Shown in pieces: positions 34,421 to 49,998 of a DNA stretch of 64,000 nt. The stretch's first letter is position 1. Every line of letters starts with the position of its first letter. The DNA is from Tubulanus polymorphus (taxonomy: Eukaryota > Nemertea > Palaeonemertea > Tubulaniformes > Tubulanidae), in the NCBI RefSeq assembly GCF_964204645.1, contig NC_134030.1, forward strand, positions 17,799,110-17,863,109. The letters are read 5' to 3'. The notes beneath the pieces are model-generated. The model searched no databases and had not been told where the DNA came from. It worked only from the letters and a program-made list of their open reading frames with translations. A program made the position numbers and the translations under genes.

Positions 34421-35345
34421 CTGCACTCAAAAAAGGCCTTTTCTTTAAATGAAAACATGAAATAAGAACTAACGGTACTGCTTAAGAAGTTTGAATATTC
34501 GTAAAAATAAATTCGTATGGCTATAGCAATAAAAACCGACTAATTCCAAGTGCTAGTCAGGCACATCTTTACGGGTTTTAGCAAAAATGCCGATCCCGGC
34601 TTAAAATCATTTTGAGCATCGATCGAAAAAAATCACCCGTCGGTGACGCATAAACACGGTGGCTGATTGGCGACATGTCAATATTTTTTTCATCATCCTC
34701 CACGAAAACGGGCAAAAACAATTCAAACTGCGCAAAAACGAAATATTTTGTTCTTGCGCGTTTAAAAAGTTTGTTTTTGCGCGGTAAAAGTTCGTTTTTG
34801 TGCATTTGAGAGACGCGGTGGCCGCGTGGTTTAAGCCGCCGGTCTTAGCCGCCGGTCGTTAGTTCTCGTTCAAAATTTACACGCGCTTCCGAACTCAAAT
34901 GATTCGAGGCAAAATTGCAGGAAAAATAAGTATAAAATCACGTCTGAGATGAACTTTTCACATCGTATTTACGTATTCATATTTCGGATAATTTTGCTGA
35001 CAACACGGATTTAATCGTCTGACCGTCTCGGTTCGCGCTACGTGATTAACGCATTCATCAGATGGTAGTAATATTTCACAGGAGTTTGTTTGAATGCGGC
35101 GTCATTGTAATCATCACCCGCGTGACTGTCTCCGCTAATTTCAAACGCGTTCGATTCATTTCAATTTTCATTATCTTTTCGTTCATTGTCTTTTCGTGTC
35201 GGTTTCTCGTTTCATGCGAACATGGTATCTTATTGTATAGACAACGAACGGTCACGATATCCGACGCATAAATAACAGGTATCTTAACTACCGGTTTTCA
35301 TTTACGAGTCGCGATCGAGTTGTGCGTCATTTTCATCCGGTTGAG
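34421..35345. other. Intergenic with a tRNA-derived SINE-like patch
   Basis: GCGGTGGCCGCGTGGTTTAAG at about 34814 resembles the D-arm/A-box region of a Leu/Ser-type tRNA, and GTTCTCGTTCAAAAT at about 34862 a weak B box. It looks like a SINE head, not a tRNA. The upstream region of the class B receptor gene follows; no clear TATA box. Confidence 0.35.
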
Positions 35346-40609
<5,264 letters not shown>

Positions 40610-40851
40610 ACGAAAATATCTACGTGTGAGATACGGTAAGGTGGCGCCACTGGTGCTTTGGTCGATGACTCTTCGTCGAGATCAAGTTTTGTTAAGTCGC
40701 GGTCAGAAGTTGAGCAGCATCACTCGACAGAGATTCGCAAAATATTTATTTAGTAGTCTTAATTTAGTCAAATATGGTCATTCACATCTATATACGTATG
40801 TATTCAAATATAGATGGTGTACATGTGTAATCCCCGGTAGTTATCTTGTAT

Positions 40852-41293
40852 ACCGATCGTACCAGACCCGATCGTACCAGACCCGATCGTACCAGACCCG
40901 ATCGTACCAGACCCGATCGTACCAGACCCGATCGTACCAGACCCGATCGTACCAGACCCGATCGTACCAGACCCGATCGTACCAGACCCGATCGTACCAG
41001 ATCCGATCGTACCAGACCCGATCGTACCAGACCCGATCGTACCAGACCCGATCGTACCAGACCCGATCGTACCAGACCCGATCGTACCAGACCCGATCGT
41101 ACCAGACCCGATCGTACCAGACCCGATCGTACCAGACCCGATCGTACCAGACCCGATCGTACCAGACCCGATCATACCAGACCCGATCGTACCAGACCCG
41201 ATCGTACCAGACCCGATCGTACCAGATCCGATCATACCAGACCTGATCGTACCAGACCTGATCGTACCAGACCTGATCGTACCAGACCCGATG
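40852..41293. repeat. 15-bp minisatellite, about 29 units
   Basis: Unit GATCGTACCAGACCC, with occasional ATC/CAT and CCT variants clustered towards the right end. Because 15 is a multiple of three, several frames stay open, giving SYQTR, DRTRP and GSGTI peptide repeats that are not evidence of a gene. It lies about 240 bases after the class B receptor stop, so it may be in its 3' UTR. Confidence 0.95.
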
Positions 41294-41357
41294 TCTTTGT
41301 GTTGTGATTCATTCAAGCAGACTCTCAAAGCAGTTCTATACCCTGTTAGCTAAACCG

Positions 41358-42790
41358 AATGAATGAATGAATGAATGAATGAATGAATGAATGAATGAAT
41401 GAATGTATTTAGCTTCACTTTAGTCCTCATTTGAAAAAAAGAAATTAAAACTAGTCACCCTCGTCACTTTTGGGATTTGGAATAAGACTTTCTTTCTAAA
41501 AAGGGAAATAAAACATAAACCTGCCTCGCACGTCAATTTTCCAAAGAATTTAATGAGAAACAAAGGTACGGTACGTTTTTCTTTGCGTGGGCTAGTAATC
41601 TAGTATTCTAATAATATTCAAATACCGATAAATCCATATTGACATAATGAGGTGGTCAGATACATAAAATCCACATTGACATATAGATCAAAGTCAAATA
41701 GATAAAGTTGTCTCGAGGTAAAAAAGCCTGATTTAGATATATTTATAATCATTATAAGGTTGTAATTAAATATAGTAGTCCCCGGTAGTAGTCTGTCAAT
41801 CAAATATAAAAGAATTAGTAGTATTGTATTCACATACGTACGCATGCCTCACCCCCCTCTTTAAACTGTATATGTACTTCACATTTCAACTTAACCCCAT
41901 CCACATTTTTTTGCGCGCGTATTGAAAAACCGTTTAATTGAAAGACCGATATATTGTGTATCTACAGTTTTCTTGCTGAATTAATAAATATCGTTTTTAC
42001 TGTTGTACTATTTTTCTTGTCGATTGTGTCGAATGTCTCCAATCATTTATGAACGCTATCGGGTGCCACTACACACAGGATTGCGTACTTAGGATGAAAG
42101 TACGACCAGGAGCGGTGTCGTCACTAGACTGATGCAAAGACTGCGTTAATTAATTGTCACTAGCTTTAATGAAAAAAATGAAAAAATTAAAATTGTTTAA
42201 TATAGATGAGTATAGAAAGTACAAAGGTTTCAACGATAGAAAATAATATTAATATCTGAACGATGGAAGTACCATCAAAACATATGAATAATAGATATAT
42301 AAATTCTTTTTTACCGGTTTACTATTTAACAATTAATGGGAATTTTGCTGATTTATCTGTAAATATATATTTTCGATAAGAGAATAATGAATTATTTAAT
42401 ACTACGGACATATTTTGCGATAACATAATATTGTGCAAAATAATAACTGAACAATATAGCTGCAAAGCAGCGATAACGGGTTTTCCGCACATCCTCGTTC
42501 GTATTCTTGATCTCGTCTGAATACTGTGTCGACGATCGTGTGTACCCGATGCAGCCAAACCATGCCATAAAAATTGAAGGGAAGTTAGAGTCCTGTTCAA
42601 CTGTCAAAACGGTTTTATAAAAGGACGGTTGACAAACAGTCAATGAGGCCTACTTTGAAACCATGGATGACTGGACCAGATGGTTATTCTACTCTGAAAA
42701 ATCGACTCTTAGGCCTCAATTAGTCTTTATGGATTTCAAAAAAGCATTTGATAAGGTCCAACATCAGCGATTACTAAATAGGCTTTTCGG
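41358..42790. repeat. 1.42-kb tandem duplication, unit 1
   Basis: Starts with (GAAT)n at 41358-41405 and runs to ...AATAGGCTTTTCGG. Unit 2 (42791-44212) repeats it with about 1% difference at a spacing of 1420-1421 bases. The reverse complement of the left end, AAATACATTCATTCATTC, looks like the 3' tail of a CR1/L2-like LINE on the minus strand. Confidence 0.9.
42655..42789 (+). pseudogene. LINE reverse transcriptase fragment (unit 1)
   Basis: In two phases: MDDWTRWLFYS and then LVFMDFKKAFDKVQHQRLLN, the motif A region of a non-LTR reverse transcriptase. Cut by the start of unit 2. Confidence 0.7.
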
Positions 42791-44212
42791 AATGAATGAA
42801 TGAATGAATGAATGAATGAATGTATGTATTTAGCTTCACTTTAGTCCTCATTTGAAAAAAAGAAATTAAAACTAGTCACCCTCGTCACTTTTGGGATTTG
42901 GAATAAGACTTTCTTTCTAAAAAGGGAAATAAAACATAAACCTGCCTCGCACGTCAATTTTCCAAAGAATTTAATGAGAAACAAAGGTACGGTACGTTTT
43001 TCTTTGCGTGGGCTAGTAATCTAGAATTCTAATAATATTTAAATACAGATAAATCCATATTGACATAATGAGGTGGTCAGATACATAAAATCCACATTGA
43101 CATATAGATCAAAGTCAAATAGATAAAGTTGTCTCGAGGTAAAAAAGCCTGATTTAGATATATTTATAATCATTATAAGGTTGTAATTAAATATAGTAGT
43201 CCCCGGTAGTAGTCTGTCAATCAAATATAAAAGAATTAGTAGTATTGTATTCACATACGTACGCATGCCTCACCCCCTCTTTAAACTGTATATGTACTTC
43301 ACATTTCAACTTAACCCCATCCACATTTTTGTGCGCGCGTATTGAAAAACCGTTTAATTGAAAGACCGATATATTGTGTATCTACAGTTTTCTTGCTGAA
43401 TTAATAAATATCGTTTTTACTGTTGTACTATTTTTCTTGTCGATTGTGTCGAATGTCTCCAATCATTTATGAACACTATCGGGTGCCACTACACACAGTA
43501 TTGCGTACTTAGGATGAAAGTACGACCAGGAGCGGTGTCGTCACTAGACTGATGCAAAGACTGCGTTAATTGATTGTCACTAGCTTTAATGAAAAAAATG
43601 AAAAAATAAAAATTGTTTAATATAGATGAGTATAGAAAGTACAAAGGTTTCAACGATAGAAAATAATATTAATATCTGAACGATAGAAGTACCATCAAAA
43701 CATATGAATAATAGATATATAGATTCTTCATTACCGGTTTACTATTTAACAATTAATGGGAATTTTGCTGATTTATCTGTAAATATATATTTTCGATAAG
43801 AGAATAATGAATTATTTAATACTACGGACATATTTTGCGATAACATAATATTGTGCAAAATAATAACTGAACAATATAGCTGCAAAGCAGCGATAACGGG
43901 TTTTCCGCACATCCTCGTTCGTATTCTTGATCTCGTCTGAATACTGTGTCGACGATCGTGTGTACCCGATGCAGCCAAACCATGCCATAAAAATTGAAGG
44001 GAAGTTAGAGTCCTGTTCAACTGTCAAAACGGTTTTATAAAAGGACGGTTGACAAACAGTCAATGAGGCCTACTTTGAAACCATGGATGACTGGACCAGA
44101 TGGTTATTCTACTCTGGAAAATCGACTCTTAGGCCTCAATTAGTCTTTATGGATTTCAAAAAAGCATTTGATAAGGTCCAACATCAGCGATTACTAAATA
44201 GGCTTTTCGGAA
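42791..44212. repeat. 1.42-kb tandem duplication, unit 2
   Basis: Same content as unit 1, starting with a shorter (AATG)n run. The minus-strand frames of 75, 83 and 92 codons occur identically in both units and have no recognisable product. Confidence 0.9.
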
Positions 44213-44560
44213 ACGATATCAATGATGGGTTGCTTAAATGGCTCAGCAGATTTCTCTGAACGAAAACAGGTGGCCGAAATCAACGAAACTGTCTCATCTT
44301 GGAATAAATCGGTCTAACTAGTGGAGTCACGCAAGATGTAGTATCCTAAGTCGTCTTCTCTTCGCTCTCCTGATAGATGATATACACAGAGTAATTCAAA
44401 ATGTACCGGACGGAGTATATTTCCAAAACGACCTAATTCAAAATGTACCGGACATAGTATATTTCCAAAACGACATAAACAAGCTGTGTTCCAGTCATGG
44501 TCAGACACATGGAAGATAGGCTTCAACCTGAAAGGCATGATATGGATATTGGATAAAGGA
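44075..44560 (+). pseudogene. Decayed LINE reverse transcriptase, longer copy after unit 2
   Basis: Continues past the duplication breakpoint: DFKKAFDKVQHQ, then NDGLLKWLSRFL (stop), SGVTQDVV, RLLFALLIDDIHRVIQN and SWSDTWKIGFNL, which are reverse transcriptase blocks A to D in shifting frames. A 42-base unit (CAAAATGTACCGGACRKAGT...) is doubled at about 44396-44480. The catalytic YADD box is not recognisable. Confidence 0.7.
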
Positions 44561-44569
44561 AACCCAGGT

Positions 44570-45160
44570 TCAGATTATACCTTTGTGTTCGAATAAGAAG
44601 ATTATTTTGTTCGAATAAAGTATACTTATTATCACGAAAATACTATTTCGCTCCATCAGAATTTTGCTCTTTGGAAAGAAAAACGCTTCGATCGAACAAT
44701 ATATCTGTTCGAACAAAAAACTTAATGTTCCGAAGAAAATCTTGTTCGAATGAAAACAATTCCGTTTGATGGAACAATATGCTTTTTGTTCAAATGAAAA
44801 CCTTTCATCGTTCTGACAAAAAAATGTGTTCGAATAAAAAGCTATGTTATTGTTGAAGTGAAAAACTTTTTGTCCCGACAAACAATTTTGTCGAGTGAAA
44901 ACAATTTTGTTTCGAACAAATGTTTGAATGAAAATATTTCTGTTCGATTGAAAAACTTTTTACAATGTACTTGTTCGAACGGAAAACTTAACATTCTGAC
45001 AAGTGAATGATAACGATTCTGTTCGTTCGAACAGTTGGTTGTTTGAACGAAAAAAACTTTGTCCTAACGGTTTTTTTCAGATTGGTTAAATCGAATGAAA
45101 TATCATTGGTTCGAAGGAAAACAATTTTTGTTTCAACGAAAAAAGATCTTTCCCGGGATC
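44570..45160. repeat. Degenerate short repeat field (TTGTTCGAA / TGAAAAC)
   Basis: Roughly 25 diverged units of about 20-25 bases built on TTTGTTCGAATGAAAACAA. Many carry TTCGAA or TTCGATT. The minus-strand frame at 44570-44881 is a by-product. Confidence 0.75.
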
Positions 45161-45989
45161 CGCAGTAACTTAAGTTTTTAGGAATTAATTCTTCATCTTT
45201 GCCAATAGAATATGGTTAATAATTGTGATTGATCATTGGAAGTCAGAACCAGTTAATCACTTATACATGCATTTGAATAAATCTGATTCCTCCTTTATAG
45301 TGAACTTAGCTTTAACCTAGTAGAGGCTACTAGGCTACGTAGGCCTATGTATCTGCGTAGGCCTAACATCCGGACGGATTGGTTGAGCAAAATTAATATA
45401 CATGTATACTTTTAATCGCGCTGTTGTTTTAATTCACCATTAATTAATCATTACTCACACAATCAGTTAGACATCTGTCAATTCGACACCTGTGATAACC
45501 GTTTGTTTTAATTGTGTGCTCAAACATGTCTCTCAACTTTTGTAGTATTATATAAAAAGAATGTAAATCCATGAACAAGCAGTTGAGTTTGACACGAGTC
45601 TTGGAGCCTGATACATCTTGCAGGCAAATTCCCAAGCTACTCGATTGAGAATCTAAAGAATAAAATCGTCTACGTTTAGTGCTGAAAACTACTAGCTTTC
45701 TCATTGTTGCATAACCAGGATTTAATCGTAGCTGGAGCTTCCCCGAAAGACGAATTAGAACAATTAGTTTTGTTAAATTGGTCTTAGGCCTATTGAATTT
45801 CAACTCTCCTAAACAAAGGTTTGGAGTTCAATCAATGAGTCAGTTAACTAGCACAACAATTAAATGTGTTTCTTTGAGACAGTAAAGCTCAGTACCGGTA
45901 GACCTAAAGGTCACGTACAACTCAATGAACATTTCAAGCGACCCGAGGAACGATCTCGTATCCCCGCGGCGAACTCTTACTCCAAATAT
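45161..45989. other. Intergenic, no gene supported
   Basis: A 119-residue minus-strand frame (45444-45803) has no recognisable domain. GTAGGCCTA-type short repeats occur near 45340. Confidence 0.3.
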
Positions 45990-46790
45990 AAGCGTGAGTC
46001 CAGCTCACGGATGAGAGTGTGTCATATACTTGTATTTAGTAAATATCTTGTGGATTTGGTAAAGATCGGTATGTACTTTAGGAAATATAGAGTATTGATC
46101 GTATTGATATAGAGGTTGAAGCCCGCGGCCGAATAAAGTAATATATTCTTTTATTTTGATACCTCGTCGACACAACAGCTTTTCTCCGACGGATAATAAT
46201 ATGTCATATACAGGTATTTGGTAAATATCCCGTGGATTTGGAAAAGCTCGGTATGTACTGCAGGAAAAATAGAATACTGATGCATGGTTGAAGCCCGGGG
46301 CCAAATCACTGTAGTGATAAATTCATCTATTTTGATACCTCGTCAACACTACAGCTTTTCTCTGCTGAATATGTTCGGCCTGTTTAGTTAAGGCCCACGA
46401 CTCACCGGGACTTAAATGATTTATCGTAGTAAATATCCGGTAAATTCGTAAAAAAGAATATTGTAAAACTAACTGTTTAAAACACGCGGGCAAATCACTG
46501 GGAGTAATAAATCTATTTGTACTTGATTTTATTCTTAGGGCGAGGAAAACTCGCAGCGGATCCGCGGAACAACGACGTAAAGACACATATTGATTATCGA
46601 TCTTTACAGCTCAATAGTGCTTATAATATTTATAATATTCAGAGTAGTAAATATCATGTGGATCGGTAAAGTGTACCGATGAAGAAAATTGGTAATTGTT
46701 AAAATTACTATTTGAAGACCGCGACTGAATGTGAAAGCTTGCGGCAATAAATTTGTTTATTTACTCTCGAATTGATAATCGAAGTGAGGG
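45990..46790. repeat. Diverged satellite, about four units of 185-190 bp
   Basis: Each unit contains GTAAATATC..GTGGAT..GGTAAAG.TCGGTATGTAC, then TTGAAGCCCGCGGCC, AAATCACT, AATAAAT and TTTTGATACCTCGTCRACA.ACAGCTTTTCTC. Clear starts near 46035, 46215, 46425 and 46645. Decay is strong between units. Confidence 0.7.
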
Positions 46791-47985
46791 CCAGCCTGCG
46801 GATGATTTCGGGATGACGACTCTAAAAAAACATGTCGCCTCATTGAATAGGGCTCAATTTTCGATGTTTACGGCCCGACAGTGCTTTTGTAACGTTGATT
46901 CATCAAAATTCCCATGCAATATCTTTAGATCGAAGTGAGCTAAATGAAATACAGCGGATTGTATCGGAAACCGCCCTAAGGTAAGAAAACCTTTGCAGTT
47001 TTGACGTCAATTGTCAAATAATAATAATGAACACGCGAATATCAATAGGGTTTTCTGTGATGTAACAGAAGAGCCTAAAAATAGTATACGCAAAAGGTTG
47101 CATTCTACTTATCAAAATTTAGGTATTCGAATTACACGTCTTATGCAGTATTTAAAATTTCTTTATATGATGAAGATTGTAATGAAATGATTGAAAAAAT
47201 AGACGATGTTGTAAGAATTATTATATGAAAATCAATATGATGTATACGATGTTGGTGTAACTCACGGTTTTAAAGGTTCAGTGAATCTGATATCATGATT
47301 ATGTTTGAAAAATGGAGAATTAAGATTACTAATAGAACATACAAATAATTGTGTTTCAGCATTTAAAACCAATGATAAAATTGAAATATATAACAGAACT
47401 GCATACCCCAATGATGTCGCGTGGAATTAATTTAGTTTGTGGATCATATTGTATGAGTTATATTAGTAGGTATATTAGTTAACTTGACGAATTAATTCAA
47501 ATTTAGAATTGGCTCTTATATTTGCCTGCCTGTAGATAAATAATTAGACCTTCAGTTGGATAGAACGATATATTGTGTTCCACTTGTAATGTTTAAGGCG
47601 ATTAATTATATTTTATTTTTTATTGCAACCTATTGAATGAAATCCGTAAACTTTACATTCCGAAAAATCCTACAATCAACTGCACAATTCATCAAAAGAG
47701 GCTTAGAAGAATAAACCCCTTCATAATTAGTATGTTGTAAATAGTGTAGGCTACGTATACATTGTTTATAATTCAGTTATATTTTATCAAGAGAAGTTTA
47801 TATTTTCTGTTGATTTTAAGTATTTTATATTAATATTCTTCCTCCATGCGCAATAGAAGTGGTTGGAGTGTAAATAAAAACCTTATCCTAATCCTACTCC
47901 AGTGATTCGATGCCCGTTGCCGAAATTAGTTTTTTTTCAATTAATTTTGAACTTGATTTTTAGCTTTTTCGATCCATACATCCAT

Positions 47986-47987
<2 letters not shown>
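46791..47987. other. Intergenic with a decayed AT-rich reading frame
   Basis: 47100-47430 reads in pieces as VFKISLYDEDCNEMIEKIDD, then YDVYDVGVTHGFKGSVNL and, after a stop, NGELRLLIEHTNNCVSAFK, with one frame change near 47220. The codon use recalls the 16.3-16.9 kb frame. Not identified. The remainder is AT-rich and unassigned. Confidence 0.3.

Positions 47988-48045
<58 letters not shown>
47988..48045. repeat. (TA)n microsatellite
   Basis: 29 TA units without interruption. Confidence 0.97.
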
Positions 48046-48048
<3 letters not shown>

Positions 48049-48137
48049 TTATAATATGTATATTGATTATATATACTACAACTATTGAGTAGTATTCATG
48101 TTTATGTTATCTATTAACCTATTTGGGCATCCCATCA

Positions 48138-48503
48138 TTTAGTTTACAGTTTACAGTTTATTTGACAAACTCAAGGTCTACAAATTAGACAATATGAGTG
48201 AAAAATAGAACATTATACAAAATAACATAGCGGCAAATGCCGTGTTTACACAAATATTTTAGCAATTTTACTTATAAAGATACATAAATTATAAAGAGTT
48301 CTGATGTTTTTTTTGTCTGCATAAGGGAGGAGAATTTATACTGGTTTGGATGAATTGAAAATTTTCTGTCAATGTACTTGGTCCTTAAATCATCAAGGGT
48401 TGGACAACATAATATATAATGGAATTCGTCCCCTATAGCACTGTTGCAAAGAGGACAAGTCCTCCTAGTACGGTCTTCAAATAGATTCGGGGTGCACTCT
48501 CAA
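48138..48503 (-). pseudogene. 3' end of a LINE (CCHC tail, 3' UTR, TTTACAG tail)
   Basis: Read leftward: FEDRTRRTCPLCNSAIGDEF then HYILCCPTLDDLRTKY, the CxxC...H...C cluster of CR1/L2-like LINEs, a stop at 48272-48274, about 110 bases of 3' UTR, and a short tandem tail (CTGTAAA)n at about 48139-48160. An in-frame stop near 48503 ends the readable part, so this is a 5'-truncated copy. Confidence 0.75.
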
Positions 48504-48852
48504 TAAATTCAATGTGGTCAATGTTCTATATGGTAATCATGTACGCACTTAGAAATCAAATCCATTCATTCAAACAGGTGGCGTTTACTAAAATGCTCCG
48601 CGTAGAAGAGACTCAAGTCCAGATTGGAATTCGAATATTCGTTTTATTGTGTAACAGGCAATTTGACAATTCCGCTAAAATCCGAAACAGAAGTATATAT
48701 TTATATTTCAGCACCAAGGTCGCCGATATACCAAAGAAAGAAGAAGGCGTGGACGTTTGTGAAAATATGTATATTCATATTGCTCTCAACATACAAGTAG
48801 TTTCAATAAATTGTCAACCGTAATTAGAGTTAGAGTTTGATTGGTCGACGCG
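48504..48852. other. Short intergenic stretch upstream of the class A receptor
   Basis: The 103-codon frame at 48512-48823 overlaps the antisense of LINE-like sequence and has no domain. Confidence 0.3.
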
Positions 48853-49998
48853 ATGGCTGCACCTTCAGTTCCCCGCAACCGCACAAACCCCACTAATCTT
48901 TACACAGCCATCGTACTGGCTCCAACTACGATAAACGGAACTTATCTATGGTTTTGACGAGAGAAATCCCGCAATAACGTAGCCAAGATTGAAAAATTCT
49001 ATATAAGAATGATTGTATTAGGGGAGCGACGTTTCGGCTAACAACTCATTCCGATATAGAATTTTTCAATCTTGGCTTCGTTATTGTGGGATTTCTCTCG
49101 TCATCATCATACACTGATATTGTTTATTTTCTCGTCTAATCTCTGGTTTTACCTCGTATTCGCCGGTCTGTGTTTTATTCTCGGATTCGTCGGTAATCTC
49201 CTCATCGTGATAGTTATGCGGCGACGTAAATTATGGCGACGTTCTTTTAGTCGTATGTTCGTTCAACTAGCCGTCTGCGACACTCAGGTTCTCGGCTGTT
49301 ACTTCATGAAATACATCAACGTTATATCTTACGCATTTTACGGTAGGATACTGGTCAAACCGTCAACACGAATTCAATGTATATTTTTTGGGTATTTTAT
49401 ATCAGGTGGACTCTCGTGCAGTCCGTGGACGCTGGTCCTCGTAGCCACCGAGCGAATGTGTGTCGTTTGTTTTCCGTTTAGAGGTCCTCGTTTCTGGAGC
49501 ACGGATACCGCTTCTAAACTCTGTGTCTCCGTTATATGCTTCGTGGCGCTGAGCTATAGCTATTCATTTGTAACTATCGATGTAAGTGACAACGGTTGTG
49601 TCAATAAAAATCAGCCCCTGCTTGCGTCCACCCTTGCCTCGATAGGTCCGTTTATGCTGTTAACCATCATGTCCGCGATAACATCTATCACGTTATTCAG
49701 AAAAAAAGGCAGCACATCGGAAACAACTCGAGCATCGAAATACTCGAACCAGGTAACCGTGTTGGTTCTGTTACTATGCGTCTTCTTCATGGTTACAACA
49801 TTCCCGACTTATATCATCACCCCTTTTGTCCTGAAAAATCCAGAATTAAAAAACATCTTCGCCGCCTTTACTGATATTTTAATGATGAACTATTCGTTTA
49901 ATCTCTACGTGTATCTAATGACGGGAAAAGAAATCAGAAAAGAATTGTGGAACATGATTTCCAGAAAGAAACACAACGTACGTCAAATCTTAGTTTAA
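48853..49998 (+). pseudogene. Single-exon rhodopsin-like receptor disrupted by a 188-bp insertion
   Basis: ATG at 48853 begins an extracellular start with two N-glycosylation sites (NRT, NGT) and runs to ...YLWF, then meets TGA exactly at an inserted element (48956-49143). Skipping the insertion and one 7-base TSD copy, the frame continues at 49151 in phase to TAA at 49998, implying an ancestral 316-residue receptor. Features: GFVGNLLIVIV (TM1), LAVCDT (TM2), VATERMCVVCFPF (DRY-like end of TM3), VLLLCVFFMVTTFPTYI (TM6), NYSFNLYVYLMTG in place of NPxxY (TM7), then EIRKEL. It looks like an orphan neuropeptide-type receptor. The insertion has no usable AG acceptor, so splicing it out is unlikely. 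Everything else is intact, so the hit is recent. Confidence 0.85.
48956..49143. mobile_element. 188-bp fold-back insertion with 7-bp TSD TGGTTTT
   Basis: GACGAGAGAAATCCCGCAAT...TTCTATAT at 48956-49005 is mirrored at about 49054-49102 (arms about 48 bases). TGGTTTT repeats at 48949-48955 and 49144-49150. The loop holds ACGTTTCGGCTAAC; a related motif set occurs at about 11266-11345. Confidence 0.85.

Noticed and set aside
40852-41293. CRISPR-like array
   Set aside because: Units are contiguous with no spacers, and the genome is an animal one.
40626-41328. Long frames with SYQTR, DRTRP or GSGTI repeats on both strands
   Set aside because: They are produced by a 15-bp minisatellite, whose period is a multiple of three; no non-repeat protein supports them.
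41618-44063. 75-, 83- and 92-codon minus-strand frames, each present twice
   Set aside because: Their repetition is explained by the 1.42-kb duplication, and they lack any domain.
45444-45803. 119-codon minus-strand gene
   Set aside because: No domain, splice context or polyA signal; such lengths occur by chance here.
49072-49150. Class A receptor starting at 49072
   Set aside because: This start is TTG within an inserted hairpin; the true ATG is at 48853, before the insertion.
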